A stretch of 64,000 nucleotides of DNA from a virus, in IMG/VR virus record IMGVR_UViG_3300042691_044682, positions 28,322-92,321 of that record. One strand, written 5' to 3'. Below are positions 28,707 through 37,738 of the stretch, piece by piece. The notes beneath the pieces are model-generated. The model was not told where the DNA came from. It searched no databases and saw only the letters and a list, made by a program, of their open reading frames with translations. Made by a program: the position numbers and the translations under genes. How positions within the stretch are numbered: position 1 is the first letter of the stretch; the number at the start of each line of letters is the position of its first letter.

Positions 28707-29471
28707 CTAATCCCGGGCGGCGATGATCGCGTCGACGTACTTCACGGCCATGTCGAGGTTGTCCATCGCAAGAATGTGGTTGTGGGGCTGACTGCCACCG
28801 GTGGCGCCCGTAGTCGACGACCCAGCCGGGTATGGCGCCGCGCCACCGGGGCCGAACGAACCATCGCCCGCGATCCCGACGACGGAGTGCCAATGGGTAG
28901 GCATCTGGCTCTCGGTCAGCGTCGTATTTTCCACCGTGCCGCTCAGCCCCCGGGCCGCAGCGAAGGCGGCGCTGAAGTCGAGCGTCCCGCCCGAGCTCAC
29001 CGACCCGCTCACCACGCGCAGGGCCTTGTCGTTGTGCGCCGTGCTCTTGGTCCAGCCGGTCGGCGCCGCGCTCTGCACGAACAGCATCGTCGTGCCAGAG
29101 GGGTAGTAGGTGCCGACCTTCGCGTCGACGTAGGCCTTCCGCGCGAAGGCGTCGTCCGTCGCCGGGTCGGACGACGGACCGACCGGCGTCTGGGTGAAGG
29201 TGCCGCCCCGCACATAGAGGTCCCACACCCCGGTCGTCGGATTGATCTCGCCGAGCTTCAGGTCGCCCAGCGCGACCGAGATGAAGATCATCAGGTCCCA
29301 GCGCGTGCCGGACACCTCCTGGATCCACATCATGCCCGGCTGCACATAGGTCGGCCTGGTGGCGCCGCGGTGCAGCGTGTGCAGCGCGTCGCGCTGGTCC
29401 ATGAGGTCGTCGGCCAGCGACGGGCCCGACTTCGTGTCGGGGTCGATCGTGCCGAAGTCGAACTGCGTCAT
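28707..29471 (-). CDS. tail collar/tail fibre protein
   Basis: The C-terminal domain of this 254-residue protein has the collar pattern: GTTMLFVQSAAPTGWTKS, then SQMPTHWHS and SQPHNHILAMDNLDMAVKYVDAIIAA. The His motifs (HWH, HNH) match trimeric fibre tips that bind metal ions. The N-terminal third probably attaches to the tail. It likely contributes to receptor contact. Confidence 0.82.
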   Translation of the reverse strand: MTQFDFGTIDPDTKSGPSLADDLMDQRDALHTLHRGATRPTYVQPGMMWIQEVSGTRWDLMIFISVALGDLKLGEINPTTGVWDLYVRGGTFTQTPVGPSSDPATDDAFARKAYVDAKVGTYYPSGTTMLFVQSAAPTGWTKSTAHNDKALRVVSGSVSSGGTLDFSAAFAAARGLSGTVENTTLTESQMPTHWHSVVGIAGDGSFGPGGAAPYPAGSSTTGATGGSQPHNHILAMDNLDMAVKYVDAIIAARD

Positions 29472-29481
29472 GGTGCGCTCC

Positions 29482-29850
29482 TCAATTCGGCGGCGTGCGG
29501 CTGTTGCTGCCCTGCTGCACCGCCAAGCGCCCTTCTAGCACCCGCACCGCGCCGCGCAGGTCGGCCACCGTCTCGCGCAGCGCCTTCACGGCGCCGTCGA
29601 GCTCGGTCATCACACGCACCTGGGCGATCTCGCGCGCCGCCTGGTCGCGCATGTCGGCCCGGTCGCGATCTTCGAGCGTCTTCACCCGGTCGGCAATCTC
29701 GCCGAGGCGGTAGTAGGCGATGGCCCCCCCGGAGATCAGCACGAGGGCCTGGATGGTGAGGGTGGCGATCAGGGCCAGCGGGATCCTCTTGTCGAACGAC
29801 CAGTGGTTGTTCGGGTCTTCGGGCAGCGGCCGGGCGGGAATGAGCGACAT
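29482..29850 (-). CDS. single-pass membrane protein with coiled coil
   Basis: In this 122-residue protein one membrane segment (residues about 23-45, LALIATLTIQALVLISGGAIAYY) is followed by a heptad-rich coiled coil (VKTLEDRDRADMRDQAAREIAQVRV...ALRETVADLRGAVRVLEGRL). The topology resembles holin-associated or inner-membrane spanin-like proteins. No outer-membrane partner is recognised. Confidence 0.62.
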   Translation of the reverse strand: MSLIPARPLPEDPNNHWSFDKRIPLALIATLTIQALVLISGGAIAYYRLGEIADRVKTLEDRDRADMRDQAAREIAQVRVMTELDGAVKALRETVADLRGAVRVLEGRLAVQQGSNSRTPPN

Positions 29851-29858
29851 GGAGGTTC

Positions 29859-30152
29859 TCACGCCGGCGGTGGGACGGTGCGCGCGACGACCTGGAAGGC
29901 TCCCTCGCGGGCCGCCTTGGTGCCGCTGGGGACCTCCCACCGCCAGCGCCAGACACCCGCGGTGGAGGGCGAGACCTCCGCGTAGAGCAGGTTGGCGTCG
30001 TCGGGATCGGGATTGGTCGAGATGATCTGGCCGACGTTGTCGGCCGGACCGAACAGCAACAGCCGCATGCCGGTCGGCTCGATCACGGCGTCGTCCTCGT
30101 CACGCAGCGAGGCGTCGAGCCGGATCGTCTGGCCGAGCGTGTAAATCTTCAT
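29859..30152 (-). CDS. hypothetical beta-rich tail protein, 97 aa
   Basis: This small beta-rich protein (IRLDASLRDEDDAVIEPTGMRLLLF, GVWRWRWEVPSGT) fits an Ig-like or bacterial-pili-like fold seen in phage tail adaptors. No family is recognised. It lies between the repeat fibre and the coiled-coil membrane protein. Confidence 0.55.
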   Translation of the reverse strand: MKIYTLGQTIRLDASLRDEDDAVIEPTGMRLLLFGPADNVGQIISTNPDPDDANLLYAEVSPSTAGVWRWRWEVPSGTKAAREGAFQVVARTVPPPA

Positions 30153-30155
30153 GGC

Positions 30156-32801
30156 TCAGATCTCCCGCACCACGATGTTCTGCCGAGGCTGGTCTTCGGC
30201 CGCAGGCACCGAAACGACGCGCTCGCGCGCAGCGATCGTGGGGGAGCGCAGCCACACTACCGTCCCCGGCACCGGATAAGTCCCGGCCCGGATATTTTTC
30301 ACGAGGAATTCACGCGCGAGCACCCGCGCGAAGCGCAGGTTGAAGATGACCTCGAGGCCCGCCTCGCCGGCCAGCAGGGCCTCGGCGAAGGCGGTCCGGT
30401 AGGCCTCGGCGAGCAGATCACCCTGGCCCAGCAGCAGCGCCTCGGCGCCGAGCAGGATGCGCGGCTCCGGCGCGACCAGGCCGCCCTGGCCGGCCAGTGC
30501 CGCAAGGGCGGCCAGATCCAGCCGGGCCAGCCCCGAGAGCCCGCCCTGCCCCGCCAGCGCCGCCGCGGCGAGCCGCTGCGCCTGGGGCGTCGCCGCAAGA
30601 GTGCCAGCGCCGGTGAGGGAGGCCAGCGCGCGCGCCCAGAGGCCCGCCTCAGCAGCCAGGGTGCCAGCGCCGGACAGCGCCACCGCGATCGAGGCGCCGC
30701 CCGTCGTGCTGGCGGCGAGGTTGCCTATACCGGAGAGGGCCGCCGCGATAGACAAACGAGCTTGTGGCTCGGCCGTGAGAGACAACGCCCCGGCCAGCGC
30801 CGCCTCGGCCAGCGCGATCCGCCGCGCGTCGGTGGCGAGGGTGCCGGCGCCGGCAAGCGCCTGGGTGGCGAACGAGGTCCGGCGAGCGTCTGCCGCGGCG
30901 GTGCCGGCGCCGGAGAAGGCGACGGCCAGGCGCAGGAGCGCGCGGGCGTCGGCTGCGAGCGTCCCGGTGCCGGTGAGGCTCGCGGTGCCGAGCTGCGTGC
31001 CTTCGGCGACGATGTAGAGGCTGCCGGCGCCCGAGAGGGAGGCGGCGAGCCGCAGCAGCGCCTTGGCGTCGGCCGAGACCGCGCCTGCGCCGCTCAGCAG
31101 CTCCGCGACGAGCGCGATGCGGCGGCTGTCGGCGGTGGCGGTGCCGCTGCCGGCCAGCGTGGCGGCGGCGCGTACCAGGGCGACCGGGTCGGCGTAGAGC
31201 CCACCGGCGCCCGCCAGGGCAGCCAGCGCGGCGGCCCGCATCCCCGCATCGACGGCGAGGGTGCCCTGCCCCGACAGGGCGGCCGAGGCGAACTGGGTGC
31301 CTTCGGCGGTGACAGAGATGGAGCCCGCGCCGGCCAGGCTGGCGGCGAGGCGCAGATGGGCCCGGGCATCGGCCGAGAGGCCGGCGACGGCGGCCAGGGC
31401 TGCGGCGTCGCGCAGCAGAACGCCGGCGTCGGCGGCGAGCGTCCCGACCCCCGAGAGGCTCGCGGCGGCGAAGGCGGCCCTGGTGCCGTCCACCGACACC
31501 GCGCCGGAGCCGGACAGCGCGGCGGTGACCCGGATCTGTGCGGCGGGATCCGCGGCGACCGCGCCGACACCCGTGAGGGCGGCCGAGGCGCTGACGGTCG
31601 AGCCCCCGATGTCCGGCAGGATGAGGGCGGCGAAGGCGAGGCGGACCCGGCTGCCGGCGCCGCTCTGCACCGTGGCGTCGGCGGCCAGGCTGCCGGCGCC
31701 TGCGAGCGCGGCCGTGAAGCGGATCGTGGCGGCGGCATCGGTGGCGAGGGCGCCGGCGCCGGCGAGCGCCGCCGCGGCGAGAGCCTGGTTCTGCCCGGTG
31801 GCGGCCAGGGTGCCCGCCCCGGTCAGGGCGGCGGTCCCGGTAGTGATGACCCCGGCGCTCGCGACAAGGGTGCCGGCGCCCGTCAGCGCAGCGGCGGCGA
31901 GAAGCTGGTTCTGGCCCGCGCCGACGAGGCTACCCGCCCCCGTGAGCGCCGCGGTGCCGGACTGAATGCGGCGCGCCTCGCCCGCCAGCAAACCGGCGCC
32001 GGTGAGGGATGCCTCCCCCTGGTAGGTCGTACCGCCGCCCTGGACGGTGGCGTCGGCGGCCAGGCTGCCGGCGCCCGAGAGCGCCACCGCCAGGCTCAGG
32101 GACGCCTTGGCGTCGGAGGACGCGGTGCCGGCGCCGGTGAGCGAAGCCGTCGCCTGCAGCGGGATCGGCGGGCTGATCGCCAGCGTCCACGACACCCACT
32201 GCTCGGAGGCGCTGGTGAAGGTGCCGGGGTCGAGCGACGAGGCGTTGGCCTGGTACTCGGCCGTGTTGGTCGAGGCGCCGCCCGTGCCCGCCGCCGCCTG
32301 GGTCTGGAGGTCGGTGAAGGTGCCCGGCGTGGTCGGCGCGACGGTGGCGACCGTCGTGCTGTCGCCCGAGCGGGTGACGATCCAGAGGTAGTCCTGCGCG
32401 CCGCTCGGGCCCGTGTGCTGAGGCGGGTTCGAGTTGGTCGACGAGTTGTTCGCGCTCGTGCCGGTGACCGGGTTGGTGCTGGCGTGCCCGGTGATGCGAA
32501 GCGAGGTGTGCGACGACTGCTCGGAGGCGCTGGTCGTCAGCGTGAGGGCGTCGGAGCCCTCAGCGATCTTCCAGATGATCGCGCCCGTGACGATGGTGCC
32601 GTTCGAGGCTTGCCCGAGGATGCTCCAGTTGTCGCCCGAGACGCCCGTGTTGATTGAGACGGTCGGGTTGCCGTCCACCGAGAAGACCACCACCAGCAGG
32701 TCGCCGGCCGAGATGCTGGCGGGCAGCGTGATGGCGTGCGACGTGGTGTTCGTTGCGGTGGTGCGGTTGTTCGCCCGGGTCTGGACGCTCGGAAAGGCCA
32801 T
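30156..32801 (-). CDS. large fibre-like protein with about 29 twenty-residue repeats
   Basis: Residues about 1-215 of this 881-residue protein form a beta-rich, Ser/Thr-rich head (jelly-roll-like). Residues about 218-815 are tandem repeats of near-constant 20-residue length, consensus AALsGAGtLaAdArarlrla, for example SLTGTGTLAADARALLRLA. The C-terminal 65 residues are different (AREFLVKNIRAGTYPVPGTVVW). The repeats should form an elongated solenoid or helical fibre. The same repeat occurs in the next gene upstream and in the central fibre J. Confidence 0.75.
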   Translation of the reverse strand: MAFPSVQTRANNRTTATNTTSHAITLPASISAGDLLVVVFSVDGNPTVSINTGVSGDNWSILGQASNGTIVTGAIIWKIAEGSDALTLTTSASEQSSHTSLRITGHASTNPVTGTSANNSSTNSNPPQHTGPSGAQDYLWIVTRSGDSTTVATVAPTTPGTFTDLQTQAAAGTGGASTNTAEYQANASSLDPGTFTSASEQWVSWTLAISPPIPLQATASLTGAGTASSDAKASLSLAVALSGAGSLAADATVQGGGTTYQGEASLTGAGLLAGEARRIQSGTAALTGAGSLVGAGQNQLLAAAALTGAGTLVASAGVITTGTAALTGAGTLAATGQNQALAAAALAGAGALATDAAATIRFTAALAGAGSLAADATVQSGAGSRVRLAFAALILPDIGGSTVSASAALTGVGAVAADPAAQIRVTAALSGSGAVSVDGTRAAFAAASLSGVGTLAADAGVLLRDAAALAAVAGLSADARAHLRLAASLAGAGSISVTAEGTQFASAALSGQGTLAVDAGMRAAALAALAGAGGLYADPVALVRAAATLAGSGTATADSRRIALVAELLSGAGAVSADAKALLRLAASLSGAGSLYIVAEGTQLGTASLTGTGTLAADARALLRLAVAFSGAGTAAADARRTSFATQALAGAGTLATDARRIALAEAALAGALSLTAEPQARLSIAAALSGIGNLAASTTGGASIAVALSGAGTLAAEAGLWARALASLTGAGTLAATPQAQRLAAAALAGQGGLSGLARLDLAALAALAGQGGLVAPEPRILLGAEALLLGQGDLLAEAYRTAFAEALLAGEAGLEVIFNLRFARVLAREFLVKNIRAGTYPVPGTVVWLRSPTIAARERVVSVPAAEDQPRQNIVVREI

Positions 32802-34290
32802 GGCTTACGGCACCGGCACAAAGCGAAGCCTGAGGTCGGTGTAGTCCGTGATCGCGGCGCGCTCGCCCGCGCTGATCTCCTGCGTGTAGAGGGTCTCGGT
32901 GTCCGCCAGCGCCGGGTGCGACCACTCGGCGATGACGGTGGTGCCCTGCCGCAGCTGCACCGTCGCGCCAATCGTGCTGCCGTCGCGCCGCAGGGCGTAG
33001 TGCGCCTTGATCACCCCCGCCCCCGGCGCGCCGGGCAGCCCCAGTAGCATCTCGAAGGGATCCGACCCGCCGGGCGCCGACTGCGCATAGTCGGCCCAAT
33101 CGGGCGGCGGGGTCTCATCGACGCGGGACCACAGGTCCGTCGTGCCCCCGAGCTGATCCGTCCAGCCGGTCGAGGCGGTGTCGGAGGTGGGGAACATCCA
33201 CGTCTCCTTCACGTTCGCGCTGTCGACCGTCCCGACGCCGGCGAGCGCGGCGCGCGCGGCGGCGATGAGCCCCGCTTCGGTCAGCGCCGTCCCCTGCCCC
33301 GCCAGCGCGGCCAGGGCATTCGCTACCATCCCCCCTTCGGCGGCGACCGCGCCAGCGCCGGACATCGCGATGGCGGCGAGCGCCGTGCGCTGCGCGGCCG
33401 CGGCGGCGGTGCCCGCGCCGGCCAGGGCCGTGGCGAGGCGGATCTCCGCGCGCGGCTCGATGATAGCGGCGCCTGCCCCGGCGAGGGCGGCATTGGCCAG
33501 GCTGGTGCGGGTTGCCGCGGCGGCCGCGCTGCCCGCGCCCGTCAGCGAGACATTCTGTCGGACCTCGGCGCGCGGCTCGGCCGCCAGGGTGCCGGCGCCC
33601 GCCAGTGCGGCGGCGGCGAACTGTGTCGAGATGCTCGAGACGGCCAGCGCGCCTTCACCGGCCAGGGCGACACTCGCCTGCAGCAGGGCGGACGGTTCCG
33701 CCGCCAGGGCGCCCGCGCCGGCCAGGGCAGCGCTGTCGCGCAGCACAACCCCGGCCTGGGCCGCGAGGGTACCGGCACCCGTCAGCGCCGCCGTGGCGGT
33801 GTAGGTCGCCGCGGTCGAGGCCTCGGCGGCAAGGGTGCCGACGCCCGAAAACGCGGCGGTGGCGAGCAGATGGTTCTGCGCAGCCGCCGCCTGGGTGCCG
33901 ACCCCGGCCAGGGCAACGGTCGGACGAACATCAGCCCTCGGCTCGACCGTCAGAGTGCCTGCGCCGGAGAGCGCCGCCGCGGTGAGCAGCTGGTTCTGCC
34001 CGGCCGCAGCGAGCGAGCCCGCGCCGGCCAGGGCGATGTCGCCCGAGACGGACCGGCTGGCCGCGGCGGCTACGGTGCCGACGCCGACGAAGGCGACGGC
34101 GATGGACAGCGCGGCGCGCGGCTCGGCGGCGACCGTGCCGGCGCCCGTAAGGGCCGCCTCGGCGAACTGGACGCGCCTGGCGTCGGCGGCGAGCGCGCCC
34201 GCGCCGGAGAGAACCGCCGGGAGGCTAAGCTGCGCGGACGAACCGGCCGTCGCGACGCCAGCGCCGGTGAGCGACGCGGTGCCTTGGTAA
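30200..34290 (-). repeat. 60-bp coding repeat array across two fibre genes
   Basis: About 47 copies of a degenerate 60-bp unit encode the 20-residue repeat. A shared core (GCGCCGGCG around the GAG codons) recurs every 60 bases. Non-repeat domains of both genes interrupt the array at about 32.15-33.23 kb. Confidence 0.75.
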
Positions 34291-34352
34291 GTCGTGCCGC
34301 CCGTCGCGTGTAGTTCGGCGCCACCTGGGACGAGAACGCCGAACGGCATCAT
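32805..34352 (-). CDS. fibre-like protein with about 18 twenty-residue repeats
   Basis: Residues about 25-395 of this 515-residue protein hold some 18 copies of the repeat (for example ALAGAGTLAAEPRAEVRQ). A beta-rich C-terminal domain (about 400-515) follows, with FPTSDTASTGWTDQLGG and a carbohydrate-binding look. The motif GTTYQG-ASLTGAG is shared with the 30156 protein, pointing to repeat exchange between the two genes. Confidence 0.72.
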   Translation of the reverse strand: MMPFGVLVPGGAELHATGGTTYQGTASLTGAGVATAGSSAQLSLPAVLSGAGALAADARRVQFAEAALTGAGTVAAEPRAALSIAVAFVGVGTVAAAASRSVSGDIALAGAGSLAAAGQNQLLTAAALSGAGTLTVEPRADVRPTVALAGVGTQAAAAQNHLLATAAFSGVGTLAAEASTAATYTATAALTGAGTLAAQAGVVLRDSAALAGAGALAAEPSALLQASVALAGEGALAVSSISTQFAAAALAGAGTLAAEPRAEVRQNVSLTGAGSAAAAATRTSLANAALAGAGAAIIEPRAEIRLATALAGAGTAAAAAQRTALAAIAMSGAGAVAAEGGMVANALAALAGQGTALTEAGLIAAARAALAGVGTVDSANVKETWMFPTSDTASTGWTDQLGGTTDLWSRVDETPPPDWADYAQSAPGGSDPFEMLLGLPGAPGAGVIKAHYALRRDGSTIGATVQLRQGTTVIAEWSHPALADTETLYTQEISAGERAAITDYTDLRLRFVPVP

Positions 34353-34356
34353 GGCG

Positions 34357-34602
34357 TTACTCCGGCGTCAGTCCGAGATGTTGTTCCATGGTCAAGTCGA
34401 GCCGGTCGCTCATCGTCACCACCAACCAGTTGACGCCGCTGAAACGCTTGATCGTGATGCCAGTAGGCTCTTGAGGCAGATTGTGACTGTGCAGAATGAT
34501 TGACTGCAACAGCGCCAGCCCGTCCGTCACCACGGGCGCGATCACGTTCCAGCCGGCTTTCCAATTGGGCACCTGCATGACGCGATAATCCGTCGCGGGC
34601 AT
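34357..34602 (-). CDS. hypothetical tail-region protein, 81 aa
   Basis: The protein contains WKAGWNVIAPVVTDGLALLQSIILHSHN and GVNWLVVTMSDRLDLTMEQHLGLTPE. No known family is recognised. It stands four bases before the repeat fibre gene and is probably co-translated. Confidence 0.55.
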   Translation of the reverse strand: MPATDYRVMQVPNWKAGWNVIAPVVTDGLALLQSIILHSHNLPQEPTGITIKRFSGVNWLVVTMSDRLDLTMEQHLGLTPE

Positions 34603-34603
34603 G

Positions 34604-34942
34604 TCAGCTAATCCGCCGGATCGACCACGGGAAGGATCGCACCGTCCCCGTCGTCTGGCGCGCGCTCAGAGACCAGTTGTGCAGCAGGATCAGCGACGGG
34701 GAGACGATCATCGCCTCCGCCTGCGCGTTCGCCGCGGACGCCACCCAGCACACGCGATCCGTCCCGCCCGACAGCGCGCGCTCCTCGAGGCGCAGCTCGA
34801 CCACGTCGCCGGCCGCCAGCGCGCCGATGTCGAAGAACACCTGGTAGATGCCGTCGTCGGCGTTGTCGGCGTCCAAGTCCGTCCATGTGGTGGACGTAGC
34901 ACCCGGCGAGAACGTGCCGCTGTTGTGTTCCGTGATCGCCAT
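34604..34942 (-). CDS. hypothetical virion-region protein, 112 aa
   Basis: This beta-rich protein begins MAITEHNSGTFSPGATSTTWTDLDADNADDG, reminiscent of small phage fibre or decoration proteins. It has ELRLEERAL in the middle and a basic end. No family is recognised. It overlaps nothing and lies between two fibre-type genes. Confidence 0.55.
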   Translation of the reverse strand: MAITEHNSGTFSPGATSTTWTDLDADNADDGIYQVFFDIGALAAGDVVELRLEERALSGGTDRVCWVASAANAQAEAMIVSPSLILLHNWSLSARQTTGTVRSFPWSIRRIS

Positions 34943-34945
34943 GCC

Positions 34946-35803
34946 TCACCCCGCCACGCTGTAGATTGCCCAATACGTCTCGACCGCCGTGCCGCTGCAC
35001 TTGCCGCGCACCTGAAGCTGCGTGCCCTCCGGCACGTCCGCGAAGATCGGGACGCTGGTATGGAACCCCAGAAGCTCGTTCGTCGTGGTATTGACGTTGG
35101 CGTGCGCCGCATCTGTGTCGCCAAGCGTCAAGGGATTATTGCCCGCTCCGATCTGGCCGTAATAGGCGAGAGAGGTCCATGAGCCGGAATTTGGACCGGT
35201 AAACAAAAGGTTGTGGCAGAACAGGTTGGTTGGCGTCGTGCTGCCGACGGCCGTCCACGATCCCGCCCATGCGCCGGAGTTGCCCGCCGTGTGCGCCGTG
35301 CCGGAGTAGTTCGCCTCGTCCACCCCGGTCGAGACCACGCGCGACCCGCAGCGCCACGTCCCAGGCCCCTTGTAGCCGCCATAGACCGAGATCACGCCGC
35401 GATGCGTCCGGCCCGTCGTCAGGCTGCGCGCCTGAAGCCCGAGATTAGCGCCGGAAGGGATGCGAACGGGCAGCCATAGGTCTCTGGTGGCCGGATAACT
35501 GCCGCCGTGGCCAACGATAATGCCGCTAACCAAGGGGGCCGCTGCCCATGATGTCCCGCCAGCCGGGTCAATCAAGATGTCGGCAAGGCTCCGCGTGTCT
35601 GTGTTTGCCACATTTCCGCCGTAGATGCGGGCAACCAAAAGCTGCCCCTCGAACCCCAGCGCGCCGCCCCCCCAGGCGACCGGCGTGCCGTTTGTGCTGT
35701 TGCCGCCCGTGAAGCTGGTTCCGACCGTCGTGACGCCAGTGGTCGGCGTCGCCGCAAGGTTGTCGGTCAGGTAGGCGAAGGCGTGCGCGAAGGGCTTCAG
35801 CAC
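34946..35803 (-). CDS. putative minor structural/fibre protein, 285 aa
   Basis: This beta-rich, Gly/Ser/Thr-rich protein of jelly-roll or lectin-like type has WGGGALGFEGQLLVARIYG, WLPVRIPSGANLGLQARSL and VPEGTQLQVRGKCSG. It probably lies on the virion surface. The start is GTG 35803. A 10-bp hairpin without a T-run (35849-35858/35870-35879) lies in the 131-bp gap upstream, which holds no supported gene. Confidence 0.6.
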   Translation of the reverse strand: MLKPFAHAFAYLTDNLAATPTTGVTTVGTSFTGGNSTNGTPVAWGGGALGFEGQLLVARIYGGNVANTDTRSLADILIDPAGGTSWAAAPLVSGIIVGHGGSYPATRDLWLPVRIPSGANLGLQARSLTTGRTHRGVISVYGGYKGPGTWRCGSRVVSTGVDEANYSGTAHTAGNSGAWAGSWTAVGSTTPTNLFCHNLLFTGPNSGSWTSLAYYGQIGAGNNPLTLGDTDAAHANVNTTTNELLGFHTSVPIFADVPEGTQLQVRGKCSGTAVETYWAIYSVAG

Positions 35804-35934
35804 GAGCGCACCTCTTCATCGGCCACGATGGCGAATGACGGCAGACGAATGGAGGCCGACCTTCTTCGCCGGCCTCCATCCTGTGCCGCCGGAGCGATGA
35901 TCGCGCGCGGCATGGCCCGCCCCCGTCGTCGCGC

Positions 35935-36330
35935 TCAGGCCATCGACAGATCGAGCGCGCCGGCGGCGATGGTGAGCTGGTCGTTGATGTTGATGGTGCG
36001 CGCGGTGGCGAACGTCCCCTGAAAGAGGCAGTTGCCGGCCGTCGTGGCATCCCACACCGAGACGCCGGAAACGACACCCCAGTTCGAGGTCGTCGCCGGG
36101 CCGAAGGTGATGTCGGCCGTGTTGTCGGACGTGCCCGTGCCGGCCACCGCCGAGGCGAAGGTCGCCGTCTTGCGGACATAGCCCGAGGTGGTCCCGAGCT
36201 CGCCGGTGCCGGTCTCGCCCGGGTTGGCGGTGTGGATTGCGACGAACCACGCCGTCGGTCGCGTGACCGCCTGCGCGTTCATCAGCCAGTTCAGGGTGGC
36301 GGCCTCGGCGTAGTCGCTGAGGTTGGACAT
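35935..36330 (-). CDS. Gp80-like tail fibre protein
   Basis: The 131-residue protein matches a widespread small fibre family. Its opening, LSDYAEAATLNWLMNAQAVTRPTAWFVAIHTANPGETGTGEL, and the segment YVRKTATFASAVAGTGTSDNTADITFGPAT are diagnostic. It ends in a beta domain. Its start overlaps the end of the glycosyltransferase gene by 40 bp. Confidence 0.75.
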   Translation of the reverse strand: MSNLSDYAEAATLNWLMNAQAVTRPTAWFVAIHTANPGETGTGELGTTSGYVRKTATFASAVAGTGTSDNTADITFGPATTSNWGVVSGVSVWDATTAGNCLFQGTFATARTININDQLTIAAGALDLSMA

Positions 36331-37346
36331 GCGGAGATCTCCTGTGTCGTGGTCAGAACCGACCGCAACAGCGTCTCGGGGGAGATCGACGCGATGCAGC
36401 TAGCAGCGCCGGTGTCCTTCTGGACCCGGCAGGTCGCCGGCTCCTTGTGGAGCCGGTGGCATGGCCAGCACGGCACTTCCTGCGGATCAGCGTGCAGGGT
36501 TGCCGTGTTGCGCCAGTGCTTCGTGATGTTGGTCGGGCTCGCATGGCTGAGCAGCAGCACCTTGCGGATGCGCTCTTCCATCGAGGCCGCCCACATGAGC
36601 CCGGTATCCGGGCCGATCAGCACGTCGAGCTGCTGCACCATCGTGAGCGCCTGACGGATGGACCAGCCCGAGGTGTGCTTGATGCGCGAGGTCCCGTCCG
36701 GGACGGTGTCGTGCGCCAGCTTCAGCACCTCCTCCACGATCTCGCGATCGCGCGGGAAGGTGCCAGCGAAAAAGACCAGCCGGGACCGCGGGAACGTCAT
36801 CAGCAGACGCGCCACCGCATGCGGCATCTTCGGATAGACCTTGTCGAGGTTGCTGCCGGCGCAGACCACGCCGATCAGCGGCTTCGCATCCCACCCCTCG
36901 ACCATGTCGGCCGCCCAGGCCTTCTCTTCGTCGGCGGGGAAGAAGCCCGGGGCGAAGTCGTGCGGCACGCCGGCCAGGTCGTGCAAGCGCTCCAGGTAGT
37001 TCACGTCCGCCAGCGCGCGCCGCGCCGTGTCGTCCCACCAGAACTGCATCTGGTCGGGAAAGAAGACGCAGGTGCGCTCAATGCTCTCGCTGAGGTGGAT
37101 GACCCTGTCATACGCCGGCGCCACCCGCTTGAAGAACTCCACGAAATCGTCGTGCTTCGGCCCGAAGGCGCCCTGGTCGAGCTCGCGCAGCACGTCGATG
37201 TGCGGGTTGTTCCGGTGGATCTCGGAGTAGGGCCGGTAGGCCATGAATGTGACGTGGTAACCCTGGGCCTTGAGCCCCGGGAGGATCGAGGAGGCGATGA
37301 GCTGATCGCCGATCACGCCCAGGCGGGCGACAAGGCAGGTCTTCAA
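36291..37346 (-). CDS. GT9-like glycosyltransferase (ADP-heptosyltransferase family)
   Basis: The 351-residue protein starts at TTG 37346 with AGGAG four bases upstream. The N-terminus (KTCLVARLGVIGDQLIASSILPGLKAQGYHVTFM) and the C-terminal site (IGPDTGLMWAASM, preceded by VFFAGTFPRDREI) match the GT9 fold. Host GT9 enzymes add heptose to the LPS core. In a phage late region it probably alters surface glycans. It lies beside a methyltransferase and a nuclease. Confidence 0.75.
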   Translation of the reverse strand: MKTCLVARLGVIGDQLIASSILPGLKAQGYHVTFMAYRPYSEIHRNNPHIDVLRELDQGAFGPKHDDFVEFFKRVAPAYDRVIHLSESIERTCVFFPDQMQFWWDDTARRALADVNYLERLHDLAGVPHDFAPGFFPADEEKAWAADMVEGWDAKPLIGVVCAGSNLDKVYPKMPHAVARLLMTFPRSRLVFFAGTFPRDREIVEEVLKLAHDTVPDGTSRIKHTSGWSIRQALTMVQQLDVLIGPDTGLMWAASMEERIRKVLLLSHASPTNITKHWRNTATLHADPQEVPCWPCHRLHKEPATCRVQKDTGAASCIASISPETLLRSVLTTTQEISACPTSATTPRPPP

Positions 37347-37738
37347 CGCGCTCCTCCGGAATAGGTGTGGCCGTGGCCCTCCTGCAGGAGCGTCGCCACG
37401 ACGTCCTGGCCCGCCTCGGTCCAGACCTCGGTCAGGTAGCGGCCGTACTTCTCCTGGCGGTCGCGATGGGTGCGGAGCAGCACCCGCGTCCCGGCGCCCG
37501 CCAGCTCGATCAGCCGGTTGCGCGCATGGAGCGCCCGCTGCCGTTCGTCCGGATCGCGGCTGTTGAGCTCGGGGGTGTCGATCCCCTGCAGGCGGAAGCG
37601 GTCGCGCCGGTAGACCCCGAAGCCGAGGTCCACCTCGGCGTCGATGGTGTCGCCGTCCACCACGCGCAGGATGGTGGCGCGGTAGACCCACAGATCCGTG
37701 GGCGGCGGGCAGACGAAGATGGCGGATGCGCTGCTCAC
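37343..37738 (-). CDS. SNase-like thermonuclease
   Basis: The 131-residue protein has the staphylococcal-nuclease core. RVVDGDTIDAEVDLGFGVYRRDRFRLQGIDTPEL holds the Ca-binding Asp and the first Arg, then the Glu of TPEL. KYGRYLTEVW carries the second Arg region. It starts at GTG 37738 in overlap with the methyltransferase stop. No clear signal peptide is seen. A virion or host-DNA-degrading role is open. Confidence 0.8.
   Translation of the reverse strand: MSSASAIFVCPPPTDLWVYRATILRVVDGDTIDAEVDLGFGVYRRDRFRLQGIDTPELNSRDPDERQRALHARNRLIELAGAGTRVLLRTHRDRQEKYGRYLTEVWTEAGQDVVATLLQEGHGHTYSGGAR

Noticed and set aside
29482-29850. An Rz/Rz1 spanin pair
   Set aside because: The membrane plus coiled-coil layout fits an i-spanin in part, but no nested or adjacent lipoprotein gene with a lipobox is visible.
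30156-34352. CRISPR-like or satellite DNA repeats
   Set aside because: The 60-bp units are degenerate, in frame and continuous with no spacers; they are protein-coding repeats.
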